Shown: positions 1 to 6,074 of the stretch, piece after piece | Position numbering within the stretch: position 1 is the first letter of the stretch | How the letters are laid out: every line of letters begins with the position of its first letter | The notes under the pieces: generated by a model | Told to the model about the DNA's origin: nothing | Database searches by the model: none | The model's input: only the letters and a program-made list of their open reading frames with translations | Program-made: the position numbers and the translations under genes | Source: Candidatus Bathyarchaeota archaeon | GTDB taxonomy: Archaea > Thermoproteota > Bathyarchaeia > Bathyarchaeales > DTEX01 | Length of the DNA stretch: 7,609 bases | Reading direction: 5' to 3' | Assembly (NCBI GenBank): GCA_003601695.1 | Contig: PIYH01000063.1 | Coordinates: 1 to 7,609 of the forward strand

Positions 1-42
1 TTTTCTATTCACGCTGCGGATTAGTACAAAACATCCAGGTAA

Positions 43-162
43 GCCGAATGGGAAGATCTCCAAGGAATCTATAAAAAGATTCTAAGCGCCACTTTAATAA
101 TACTCATACTATTCGTTACGCTTTACGTTATATTGAATCTTTTGACCCAATCACTACTTTAA
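43..162 (+). other. Remnant C-terminal frame with one membrane segment
   Basis: An open frame without a start codon runs from just after a TAA at 40-42 to a TAA at 160-162. It encodes a short charged stretch (WEDLQGIYKK) followed by about 22 hydrophobic residues (ILSATLIILILFVTLYVI...) and a short polar tail. This looks like the last transmembrane helix of a membrane protein whose upstream part is lost, frameshifted or outside the window. No ribosome binding site or in-frame start is visible. The rest of 163-390 shows no convincing gene. A chance hydrophobic frame in AT-rich DNA cannot be excluded. Confidence 0.25.
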
Positions 163-395
163 GTCTGAAATGAGCTGTCCAAGCTGCCTGATCTCATCAT
201 TTCCAGAAGAATGATCATAATCCGCGGGGCGAGCTTACTCCTTAAAATGTAGACTGGGATCCCCGTCGGAATACCTTATAATATCTGCTCAGTGCCGCAG
301 ATATGATGTGAAGGATGAAGAAGAAAAAATCCAGGTTCACGCTGTAAGATGCGATGAAAAACAGAGGAGGCGCAACGGCTTTCATCTCTGTGGCA

Positions 396-405
396 ATATT
401 TATAT
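396..405 (+). promoter_or_regulatory. TATA box of the antitoxin-toxin operon
   Basis: The AT-rich core TTTATAT at 399-405 would place a transcript start near 428-430. That lies just before the GGTGA ribosome binding site at 432-436 and the TTG start at 442. The spacing fits an archaeal promoter with a very short leader. It is the only good TATA-like element upstream of the operon. Confidence 0.5.
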
Positions 406-441
406 GTGTCCTTGTTACATCATCCTTTTTGGGTGATTTAA

Positions 442-711
442 TTGAGTGCTCATGTTAGGGTTCTCCAGAAGGGGAAGATAACTATACCAGCGGAGATTAG
501 GGAGAGGCTTGGGATTAAGGAGGGCGATGTCCTAACGCTTGAGGTGCTGGGTGGAAAGGTTGTTTTGCTTCCGCCGAGAACAGTTCTTAATCCTACGAAG
601 GTGCTTGATGGACTGGTTGAGGGCATTTCCTTAGAGAAGCCGATAGAAGAAGAGTTAAAGAGGACGACCGCGGCTAGGATTGAGAAGAAATTGTCGAGGT
701 CTAAATCTTGA
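442..711 (+). CDS. AbrB/SpoVT-fold antitoxin (VapB-like)
   Basis: This 89-residue protein has an N-terminal swapped-hairpin AbrB domain at about residues 5-46, with the typical QKGKITIPAEIRERLGIKEGD signature and the following LTLEVLGGKVVL strand. In the family this domain dimerises, binds the operon's own operator and, through a flexible C-terminal tail, neutralises a partner PIN toxin. Here the basic, helical tail (residues about 50-89) is the likely toxin-binding part. The TTG start is chosen because GGTGA sits five bases upstream and the AbrB motif begins immediately after. The stop overlaps the start of the toxin gene by 4 bp (TTGA), so the two are translationally coupled. Autoregulation is inferred from the family and was not seen directly. 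Confidence 0.88.
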   Translation: MSAHVRVLQKGKITIPAEIRERLGIKEGDVLTLEVLGGKVVLLPPRTVLNPTKVLDGLVEGISLEKPIEEELKRTTAARIEKKLSRSKS

Positions 712-1106
712 GGTTCGTCGACTCAAACGTCTTCATATATGTTCTCGTCAAGTCTCCCAAGGATGATTATATGATTGCTAAGAGGATACTTCAAAGGATT
801 GAAGACGGTGAGGAAACTATCACAAACACAGCTGTGATCCAAGAGATCATAGACTGGCTTGAGTATAACAATAGGAGAAGAGAAGTTGAAAAGCTACTGA
901 CAGCGATAAATTCTTACATAACAATGAAGAAGGCAGAAATCTCTTGGAGCGACATGATAGCAGCAATAGATGAGATGGATAAATATGACTTGGACTTTGT
1001 TGACGCTTTAACACTACAGACGATGAAGAGAAACAACATAAAGGAGATTTACACAAACGATAGAGACTTTGACCGGGTGACGTGGATAAGAAGGGTTTGG
1101 AAGTAA
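708..1106 (+). CDS. PIN-domain ribonuclease toxin (VapC-like)
   Basis: This 132-residue single-domain protein matches the usual length of VapC toxins, which are Mg2+-dependent RNases that cut specific RNAs such as tRNA or rRNA when the antitoxin is lost. The acidic active-site residues can be placed: Asp5 in FVDSNVF, Glu46 in AVIQEI, Asp99 in LDFVDALTL and Asp118 in TNDRDFDRV. All are present, so the enzyme looks intact. The TTG start overlaps the stop of the AbrB antitoxin gene, and the frame begins directly with the MRFVDSN strand, which supports this start. It forms one operon with the antitoxin. The SET-domain gene begins 19 bp downstream and may be co-transcribed. The RNA target cannot be told from sequence. 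Confidence 0.9.
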   Translation: MRFVDSNVFIYVLVKSPKDDYMIAKRILQRIEDGEETITNTAVIQEIIDWLEYNNRRREVEKLLTAINSYITMKKAEISWSDMIAAIDEMDKYDLDFVDALTLQTMKRNNIKEIYTNDRDFDRVTWIRRVWK

Positions 1107-1125
1107 ACTCTCCAAAACTTGACGT

Positions 1126-1668
1126 ATGGGGCTCAACATGCCAAGAGACGTGATAGTCAAGGATGCAGGCAAGAAAGGTAGGGGACTCTTTGCTAATCGA
1201 GACTTCAAGAAAGGAGAAGTTATTCTCTTTTATGATTTGACTACAGTGAAGAAGCGATATACTCTGGAAGAGATTGAAAGAAGCGGGATAGACTCTGAGC
1301 ATCGGGAGTATGTTAGACGTGGCAAGTATGTGCTGGATTATTCACCTGCATCTTATGTTAATCATTCCTGCGACCCTAACGCCTACGTAGAATTTAAGAC
1401 GCTTAGTAAAAAGTATCTGATAGCCCTCAAGCCTATCAGAAAGAGAGAGGAAATAACGAAAGACTACACGTTGGAAGCTATCGATCAAATCGACAATGAA
1501 ACCTGGATTCTCAACTGCAACTGTGGAAGTAAAGATTGCAGAAAAAAGGTAACCGGAGACTTCTTTAAACTACCAAAAGAGATACAGAAGAAAAAACTGC
1601 CCTACCTGCCAACATGGGTTAAGAAAAAATATAAAGACCGCATAAAAGGGCTTTTAGAAGACAGTTAA
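1126..1668 (+). CDS. SET-domain protein lysine methyltransferase
   Basis: This 180-residue protein carries a compact SET domain. The N-terminal strand is KKGRGLFANRDFKKGE (residues 16-31). The cofactor and knot motif NHSCDPN is at 79-85, and the second knot motif EEITKDY, with catalytic-type Tyr114, is at 108-114. A post-SET segment CNCGSKDC (131-138) would bind one zinc together with Cys82. SET enzymes transfer methyl groups from S-adenosylmethionine to lysines on proteins. In archaea substrates are mostly unknown, with chromatin proteins and other basic proteins as candidates. A basic C-terminal tail (150-175) could contact nucleic acid or an acidic partner. The start is uncertain: ATG 1126 has no ribosome binding site, and ATG 1138, preceded by GGGG, would remove only four residues and leave the domain whole. 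It lies 19 bp after the toxin gene in the same direction. Confidence 0.85.
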   Translation: MGLNMPRDVIVKDAGKKGRGLFANRDFKKGEVILFYDLTTVKKRYTLEEIERSGIDSEHREYVRRGKYVLDYSPASYVNHSCDPNAYVEFKTLSKKYLIALKPIRKREEITKDYTLEAIDQIDNETWILNCNCGSKDCRKKVTGDFFKLPKEIQKKKLPYLPTWVKKKYKDRIKGLLEDS

Positions 1669-1921
1669 ATTTGGCAGAAGTGTACATCGACGAGCAGAAA
1701 TGCACGACCCTATAATATACCGTTTTTCCCGAAAGAGAATGAGAAACTCATCTGTCAGTAAATTCGTCTGAGTTCACTTTTCGAGGATATCGATGACATT
1801 CTCATCTGGAAGGTCATATCAGTTCTGATAAGCATCCGCAACCGCAAATATGGGTCCGCTTCTTATGTTTAAGCAGATTGCCTTGTCTACGGAATGTCCT
1901 GTGGATTTAAAAGGCGTGGAA

Positions 1922-1970
1922 GGAAAGGATTTGAACCTAGAATGGTGGCGCCGGGGAAGGGATTTGAACC
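1922..1970. repeat. Direct repeat of the tRNA-Ser T-arm (possible attachment-site scar)
   Basis: Positions 1922-1937 and 1955-1970 are the same 16 bases with one mismatch (GGAAAGGATTTGAACC versus GGAAGGGATTTGAACC). The second copy is the T-arm and acceptor edge of the minus-strand tRNA-Ser. The first lies just outside the tRNA's 3' end, 33 bp away. Duplications of tRNA 3' ends are what integrase-type elements leave at attachment sites. The short 33-bp spacing is unusual, so a local duplication or a decayed second tRNA end is also possible. No integrase gene is seen in the window. Confidence 0.55.
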
Positions 1971-2070
1971 CTTGAGGCCCGTGAGGGCCACTGGATCTCG
2001 AGTCCAGCGCATTTCCACTCTGCCACCCCCTGCTGGACTTCTGGAAGCCTGGCAACGGGCATTCCCCGGC
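1946..2070 (-). tRNA. tRNA-Ser(CGA), probably intron-containing
   Basis: Reading the minus strand, the body of a class II tRNA is clear. The D-stem is GCA/TGC. The anticodon stem CTGGA/TCCAG holds loop CTCGAGA (anticodon CGA, reading UCG). A long variable arm GGCCC-TCAC-GGGCC follows, then T-arm AAGGG-TTCAAAT-CCCTT, acceptor strand CCCCGGC, G73 and an encoded CCA at 1948-1946. The sequence directly before the D-arm (GCAGGGG plus one extra base) pairs badly with the acceptor. A perfect partner GCCGGGG lies at 2070-2064. Joining it to T8-G9 at 2025-2024 gives a flawless 7-bp acceptor and the normal two-base linker with conserved T8. Length, variable arm and anticodon make serine certain; the 5' end depends on the intron model. 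Upstream (above 2070) the minus strand is AT-rich and could hold a promoter, but no clear TATA box was chosen. Confidence 0.85.
2026..2063 (-). other. Predicted 38-nt tRNA intron at position 7/8
   Basis: This segment separates the acceptor 5' strand (GCCGGGG) from T8 of the tRNA-Ser. Its removal restores a perfect acceptor stem. The exact boundary can slide by a few bases because G runs flank both sides. The intron's TGCC (near its 5' end) can pair with GGCA at the start of the second exon. Such intron-exon pairing occurs in the bulge-helix-bulge substrate of the archaeal splicing endonuclease, but a full canonical bulge-helix-bulge could not be folded by eye, and the implied cut sites are off by about one base. 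Introns at non-canonical positions are known in Thermoproteota-type archaea. Confidence 0.55.
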
Positions 2071-2165
2071 AAGCTTTTGAATGTTTTTCTCTTCGTAAAA
2101 ATTTTTCTTTTAGGGTAAACCATAAAGTATTTCTTGGCTGATGATGTTATTCTCTTGGTTTAGGG

Positions 2166-2381
2166 ATGGTAGATATGCCTTACTGTCCTGAGTGTGGAGG
2201 TGTTATGCGTTATATTAGTCTTACGAAGCAGTATGTATGCGAAAGTTGCGGGTTAACGCTTTCTCCTCAAGAGCTTATAGAGATACGTGAGCGAATGAAG
2301 GATCATGTTTTGTCTGAAGAGGAGAAGAAGAGATATCATAAAGAATATCTTAAGTGGTGGCTCTCTAAGAAGAAGCAATAA
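2166..2381 (+). CDS. Small zinc-ribbon protein
   Basis: This 71-residue protein has an N-terminal zinc ribbon made by two CxxC pairs: Cys7/Cys10 (CPECGG) and Cys25/Cys28 (CESCG). It is followed by a charged helix rich in Glu, Arg and Lys with a WWLSKKKQ tail. The ribbon resembles the N-terminal ribbon of RNA polymerase subunit M/TFS-like and other archaeal nucleic-acid-binding proteins. The C-terminal ribbon of TFS with its catalytic acidic hairpin is absent, so it is not a full transcription cleavage factor. The role is unknown, and binding of RNA, DNA or a polymerase surface is inference. A second ATG at 2175 would start the protein at MPYCPECGG, which is a natural start for this family and is equally likely. 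It is oriented away from the tRNA-Ser gene and is followed by a T-run. Confidence 0.7.
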   Translation: MVDMPYCPECGGVMRYISLTKQYVCESCGLTLSPQELIEIRERMKDHVLSEEEKKRYHKEYLKWWLSKKKQ

Positions 2382-2424
2382 AGCTCTAGAAAAATAGCTC
2401 TGAATACCATTTGGCTCTCCCATC

Positions 2425-2430
2425 TTTTTT
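2425..2430 (+). terminator. T-run, possible terminator
   Basis: A run of six T residues after CCATC lies 44 bp past the stop of the zinc-ribbon gene. Archaeal RNA polymerase terminates at T-rich stretches without needing a hairpin. It would separate this gene from the CinA-like gene, which has its own TATA-like candidates further on (GATATAT near 2492, CTTTAAGATA at 2521-2530). Confidence 0.3.
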
Positions 2431-2547
2431 ATGAAGTCTTTAACTTAAATCATAGCTTTTAAGTTGAAGAATTCGATATAAGAGACGATAAGATATATGA
2501 TGTGAGATTTCGCGGCGTGTCTTTAAGATAATTCAGAGGCGATTCTT

Positions 2548-3372
2548 ATGTCTGAGGGAAGAAGTGTTGAGATAATATGTGTTGGAAACGAGTTACTTAT
2601 AGGGAAGACTCTTAATACGAATGCTCATTGGCTTGCTAAGAGAATAACTAGTTTAGGGTTAAAGGTGCGGAGGATAACTGTTGTCGGTGACGATCTAGAA
2701 GAGATTTCCTCAGCCATCAAGGAGACTGTGAACCGGAAGCCATGCTTTATCATCGTAACCGGCGGTTTGGGACCGACATTTGATGATAAGACGTTAGAAG
2801 GAGTCGCCTTGGGACTTGGATTGGAGCTCCAGGAGAATAGGGAGGCCCTAGAAATGATAAGGGCTAAATATGAAAGATACGTGGCTGAGGGAAGGATGAG
2901 AGAGTATGAGATGACGCCGCATAGAGTGAAGATGGCTAAGCTGCCGAAAGGCTCTAAGCCTCTGCCCAACCCCGTTGGAACGGCGCCGGGAGTCCTCCTG
3001 GAATATGACTGTGTCAAGATGGTTATGCTTCCCGGTGTCCCGGAAGAGATGAAAAGTATATTTGATGAATCCGTTGCTCCATTGATGCGGAAGATAGCGG
3101 GGAACCTAACCTTTTATGAAGTTAGTTTAGAGGTTAGAAACCTGCCCGAGTCCGAGCTTGCTCCAATACTAGATGCCGTTATGCATGATAATCCTTATGT
3201 TTATATAAAGTCTCATCCTAAAATCTCAGAGAAGACTTCTCGGCTGGAGCTTCATTTCTCAACAACTTGTGAAGATTCGAATACTGCCCGTCAAAGAATC
3301 GGAAGGGCGGCGGTTCAGATATCTGAAATGATTAAAAAGAAGGGCGGGATGATCAAGCCTGTAAAGGCTTAA
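2548..3372 (+). CDS. CinA-type MoCF-fold protein (NMN deamidase-related, COG1058)
   Basis: This 274-residue protein carries a MoaB/MogA-like (MoCF) domain at about residues 7-170. Visible motifs are the start strand EIICVGNELLIGKTLNTN (8-25), the phosphate-binding loop VTGGLGPTFDDKT (70-82), NPVGTAPG (141-148) and LPGVPEEM (161-168). The last third resembles the linker region of CinA. The C-terminal NMN deamidase (PncC) domain of bacterial CinA is absent, as is usual for archaeal members. Family names (competence-damage inducible, NMN deamidase-related, molybdopterin-binding) are historical. A nucleotide pyrophosphatase activity on damaged or ADP-ribose-type substrates is known for some CinA N-terminal domains, but the substrate here is unknown. 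GAGGCGAT a few bases upstream serves as ribosome binding site. The GPN GTPase follows after 27 bp, so the two are probably one operon. Confidence 0.88.
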   Translation: MSEGRSVEIICVGNELLIGKTLNTNAHWLAKRITSLGLKVRRITVVGDDLEEISSAIKETVNRKPCFIIVTGGLGPTFDDKTLEGVALGLGLELQENREALEMIRAKYERYVAEGRMREYEMTPHRVKMAKLPKGSKPLPNPVGTAPGVLLEYDCVKMVMLPGVPEEMKSIFDESVAPLMRKIAGNLTFYEVSLEVRNLPESELAPILDAVMHDNPYVYIKSHPKISEKTSRLELHFSTTCEDSNTARQRIGRAAVQISEMIKKKGGMIKPVKA

Positions 3373-3399
3373 GACCTAATCGACTTTTGGGGAATCCAT

Positions 3400-4164
3400 A
3401 TGACGTTTATAGCCTTCATTATAGGAACTGCTGGTTCGGGAAAATCATTCCTGACCTCCGCTCTAGTCAATAAGATGAGACAAGAGAGACAGAAAGTTGC
3501 CATATTAAATCTTGACCCAGGCGTGGTGAATCTACCGTATACTCCTGACATCGATATTCGCGATTATGTGACCGTTGATGAGGTTATGGAGAAGTATGGC
3601 TTAGGACCGAATGGAGCCTTGATAATGGCAGCTGACCTCATTGTGAATGAAATTGAGCATCTGAGAGAGGAGGTTGAGGATTTAAATCCAGATATATTAA
3701 TTGCTGACACACCGGGGCAGATGGAGCTGTTCGCTTTCAGGGCAAGTGGACCATTTCTTGTCCGCGCGTTAAGCGATGACCCTGAGGCTATAATCTACCT
3801 TTTCGACTCAATCTTTTCATATAATCCGCTGAATTATGTTTCAAATATGTTTCTTTCTGCCGCCGTTCATATTCGCTTCTTGCTTCCCCAAGTACATGTT
3901 CTTTCGAAATGTGATCTACTTCCAAGGAGAGATCTAGATACATTGATAGAATGGTCTGAAAGTCCTGAAGCTTTAGAGTTAGCGATTGACGAGCGTCTGA
4001 AGGGAACCAGTCGCTTACTCAGTCAAAATATAAGCCAAGCCATACAGCTCTTAGATCTAAATTTTCCTTTGATACCAGTTTCTTCGAAAACAAACGAGGG
4101 ATTAACTGAGTTAAATGCTATGCTGGAAAGAATATTCAAGGGAGGAGAGAAGATTACATATTAG
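3400..4164 (+). CDS. GPN-loop GTPase
   Basis: This 254-residue protein has the full set of GPN-family motifs. The P-loop is GTAGSGKS (9-16), followed by the NLDPG switch (37-41) and the signature Gly-Pro-Asn insertion at 69-71 inside YGLGPNGAL. The G3 motif is DTPGQMEL (103-110), the guanine-specificity motif SKCD (169-172) and a G5-like VSSKT near the end. Family members are obligate homodimers in archaea in which the GPN loop completes the partner's active site. Eukaryotic relatives assist assembly and nuclear import of RNA polymerase II. In archaea a role in polymerase or large-complex assembly is plausible but unproven. The start ATG is preceded by TTTGGGG, a weak ribosome binding site. 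It follows the CinA-like gene by 27 bp and ends 2 bp from the stop of the convergent gene. Confidence 0.93.
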   Translation: MTFIAFIIGTAGSGKSFLTSALVNKMRQERQKVAILNLDPGVVNLPYTPDIDIRDYVTVDEVMEKYGLGPNGALIMAADLIVNEIEHLREEVEDLNPDILIADTPGQMELFAFRASGPFLVRALSDDPEAIIYLFDSIFSYNPLNYVSNMFLSAAVHIRFLLPQVHVLSKCDLLPRRDLDTLIEWSESPEALELAIDERLKGTSRLLSQNISQAIQLLDLNFPLIPVSSKTNEGLTELNAMLERIFKGGEKITY

Positions 4165-4166
4165 CG

Positions 4167-4787
4167 TTAAATCAGCGTCCACGTTGCAGCTAAGGCGCCG
4201 TATTCAGCGTTTTCCATCGTATCTGCACAAGCAATTATTACGACATCGTTCTCCCTTAAGTTCATAAGACTTGTTATCTGTCTGTAAGCTTTCGGAAAAG
4301 AATGAGATACATCGTCGGTGAGTCCTGGTAATGCGAGATTTTTATTCTTATAAACCATCGTGACCGCCCCTTTCGCTCCCGCTCTTACAGCGGCGTCACG
4401 TTGCTCTAAGCCTTTTCTAACCTTTTCTCCTACTCCTCGAATCTGCACCGCAAAGCTGTATTCAGCAAAAGTTAATTCGTTTTCATCTATTTTGGAAAGA
4501 TGCGGGATAGATTCTTTAATTCTTTTCCAAAAATTCTTCCCCTCAACTGTGAGTGAGCATCCGCTTCTCGAGGTTGAAACTAAATCTGCCCTAGAAAGTC
4601 TTCTTAGAAGAGTCCTTACGCCCCCCTCCCCTAACCCAGACTCTCTAGAGATCCTCCCGCGTCCAATGGGACCCTCCTCCGCTATGATCCGCAGAACCCT
4701 AAACACGCTGAATATAGAGAAGGATGGCGCTGGTCCCGAAGCCCTGCTGGAAGTTAAATCCTCCAAAAACTCCTTAATTGATCTCAT
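4167..4787 (-). CDS. DUF4443-like winged-helix protein, putative regulator
   Basis: With the start chosen here the protein is 206 residues. Residues about 25-85 form a winged helix-turn-helix (helices around FSVFRVLRIIAEEGPIG and GEGGVRTLLRRLSRADLV, then a wing with LTVEGKNFW). The second half (about 105-206) matches what I recall of the archaeal DUF4443 domain, including YSFAVQIRGVGEKV, RDAAVRAGAKGAVTMVYK and a C-terminal DVVIIACAD strand. It is likely a DNA-binding regulator that senses a ligand through the C-terminal domain; the ligand is unknown. An upstream ATG at 4799 exists, but GGGTGAT lies between the two ATGs, ideally spaced for the second. The same GGGTGATTT leader precedes the antitoxin start at 442, supporting 4787. 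It converges on the GPN GTPase gene with 2 bp between stops, an arrangement that could produce overlapping 3' ends. Confidence 0.75.
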   Translation of the reverse strand: MRSIKEFLEDLTSSRASGPAPSFSIFSVFRVLRIIAEEGPIGRGRISRESGLGEGGVRTLLRRLSRADLVSTSRSGCSLTVEGKNFWKRIKESIPHLSKIDENELTFAEYSFAVQIRGVGEKVRKGLEQRDAAVRAGAKGAVTMVYKNKNLALPGLTDDVSHSFPKAYRQITSLMNLRENDVVIIACADTMENAEYGALAATWTLI

Positions 4788-4818
4788 AAAATCACCCATA
4801 AAGATATATCAATTATTT

Positions 4819-4827
4819 CTTTAAAAA
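4819..4827 (-). promoter_or_regulatory. TATA box of the DUF4443-like gene
   Basis: On the minus strand TTTTTAAAG lies about 25 bp before positions 4797-4799. This predicts a transcript start there and a leader of about 10 bases that contains the GGTGAT ribosome binding site of the start at 4787. The fit between TATA spacing and that site is the main support. Confidence 0.5.
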
Positions 4828-5301
4828 CATAAATCTTCTCAGAGTATAGATAAATGAAAGAGCCGAAAACTGTTATAACATAATTTGTTTGCGCCTCAAA
4901 ATTCTATATAAAGTGGAACATAACGAGAATTCAAGTAAAGTGGCATAATTATTCTCCACGTTGAAAAAACTGAAAGCTCTAAATTGATGTAACTTTTCTA
5001 TAAGGAGACTTACATGGGCCTGCAGCTCAGTATGGAAAGGGGAAAATCTTATCCGAATTTTTATGCGGGCAGTATACAATTAAATGATTAATTGAATTCT
5101 ATTTACTCATGAGATTTGCGATACCATTATATTTTGTAAATAAAAATCTTGGGGGGCACATATTGTTGAGGCGAAAGAATAATGCAGAAAAATAATATGT
5201 GTAGAAGAATAAAAATAATCGCAATGGGGCCGAATGATATCCGAAAAGATTTTATCCACCTGCTAAACGGCCAGATCCAGATAAAAGTGGATTAAGATTT
5301 C
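4828..5301. other. AT-rich intergenic stretch without a convincing gene
   Basis: No frame here looks like a conserved protein. Two short plus-strand frames are present. One at 5014-5091 (25 codons, MGLQLSMERGKSYPNF...) has a good AAGGAGA ribosome binding site. One at 5197-5295 (32 codons, MCRRIKIIAMGPNDIRKD...) ends 6 bp before the methyltransferase remnant and shares its frame. Both are too short to assign and may be debris of lost genes. Bases 5014-5035 resemble the 5' end of the tRNA-Lys gene of this window. A TATA-like TATATAAA lies near 4905. Confidence 0.4.
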
Positions 5302-5680
5302 ATGGACGATACGCATACAAAATCTGCCTATAATCAATCAGCCCAAGTTTATGATGAAGTTGTAAATAAATTTTGGCCATTCGGGCGAAAAGAAGCTATG
5401 AAGTGTTTAGGCTCACAGCTCGGCGAAAAATCCTTGAAATGAGAACGTGATAAGGAAGTAATTTTGAATATTATTAAGAGAATGGTAATGTTATCGGCAT
5501 AGATTATAGAGTTAGCGGAAAAGAAATCGCATCAACTAGAAAAAGAAAATATATCCATGTATAAAATGGAAATGCTATGCTTCACCTATTCTCTCTCTAA
5601 GCAGGTATCGATAAAAGAATTTTGTGGAGAAGGGTTTCATTGCTTGTTTAGACGATTATGCCCTTCCTCTTATGGCTGTA
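5302..5680 (+). pseudogene. Decayed class I SAM-dependent methyltransferase (UbiE-like)
   Basis: Frame 1 opens with ATG at 5302 and reads 46 codons with the typical N-terminus of small UbiE-type methyltransferases (SAYNQSAQVYDEVV, then FWPFGRKEAM), ending at a TGA at 5440. From 5430 a second frame continues the expected motif I as ILEMRT, two stops (5448-5453), GSNFEYY, a stop (5475-5477), then ENGNVIGID. This aligns with an ancestral ILEVGTGTGSN...VIGID in which the glycine codons became stops. From 5503 frame 1 resumes with IIELAEKKSHQLEKENIS, the helix and strand after motif II. At least two frameshifts and several stops make it non-functional, and the SAM-binding glycine loop is destroyed. 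The C-terminal part beyond about 5580 is not recognisable. It is a clear relic, and the 3' boundary is approximate. Confidence 0.75.
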
Positions 5681-5684
5681 AGTT

Positions 5685-5697
5685 GGAAATACTTAAA
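5685..5697 (+). promoter_or_regulatory. BRE/TATA-like promoter of the ribbon-helix-helix gene
   Basis: GGAAAT at 5685-5690 followed by ACTTAAAT forms a plausible BRE plus TATA element. A start about 26 bp on, near 5718, precedes the GGTG at 5722-5725 and the GTG start at 5733. The ATG at 5697 would lie upstream of the predicted transcript start, so it is not used. Confidence 0.45.
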
Positions 5698-5732
5698 TGG
5701 TACAATGTTTCATTGTATCAGTGGTGTCGGAT

Positions 5733-6074
5733 GTGAAGAGACTTTCAGCCGTTGTTTCAGACGAGGAGTATAGGCGGGTTGAAAGGCTGGTTAGGGCTGG
5801 CGCGGCCCGCAGCATAGCGGAGCTGGTAAGGGAGGCCGTAGCCGAGTACATCAACAAGTTGGAGGCGGGAAAGCTAATTGTCTTAAGGGAGATCCCGATG
5901 GAGGAGGCGCGGAGGAAAGTGGAAGAATACCTTAAGAGTCACGCGGGAGCCGTTTGGCCAGACGAGATGGCTGAAGAACTCGGGATAGATTATAGGATCG
6001 TCCTCTCAGTGGTTCAGAGCTTGTTAAAGGAGGGAAAGGTTGAAGAGGCCGAGGCAGAGGTGATCCATGCGTGA
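5733..6074 (+). CDS. Ribbon-helix-helix plus winged-helix DNA-binding protein, antitoxin-like
   Basis: With the GTG start the protein is 113 residues. Residues 2-45 form a ribbon-helix-helix: strand KRLSAVVS, helix DEEYRRVERLVRAG, then SIAELVREAVAEYINKLEAG. Such proteins bind operator DNA as dimers and often act as antitoxins. Residues about 56-105 look like a second, winged-helix-type domain (EEARRKVEEYL, WPDEMAEELGIDYRIVLSVV, LLKEGKVEE), which is unusual for a simple CopG-type antitoxin. An in-frame ATG at 5697 would add 12 residues with no family resemblance and would precede the predicted transcript start; GGTG eight bases before the GTG supports the shorter form. The gene is visibly richer in G and C (GCGCGGCCCGC and similar) than the AT-rich DNA around it, a possible sign of transfer. 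Its stop overlaps the next start by 4 bp (GTGA). Confidence 0.75.
   Translation: MKRLSAVVSDEEYRRVERLVRAGAARSIAELVREAVAEYINKLEAGKLIVLREIPMEEARRKVEEYLKSHAGAVWPDEMAEELGIDYRIVLSVVQSLLKEGKVEEAEAEVIHA

Noticed and set aside
847..1302. Long open frames on the minus strand across the toxin and SET genes (847-1302 and 1014-1208)
   Set aside because: They lie opposite two well-supported genes, have low-complexity Ser/Leu-rich translations and no ribosome binding site; they are shadows.
1887..2123. Open frames on both strands over 1887-2123
   Set aside because: They are translations of the tRNA-Ser gene and its flanks; the RNA gene explains the conservation-like, GC-rich sequence.
2625..3017. 130-codon minus-strand frame inside the CinA-like gene
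   Set aside because: Antisense to clear MoCF motifs, with no family resemblance.
4360..4824. 154-codon plus-strand frame opposite the DUF4443-like gene
   Set aside because: The minus strand has a winged helix, a well-placed ribosome binding site and a promoter; the plus-strand translation is Ser/Pro-rich without motifs.
4873..5079. 68-codon minus-strand frame in the AT-rich gap
   Set aside because: No ribosome binding site, no recognisable motif, and stop-poor only by chance as far as can be seen.
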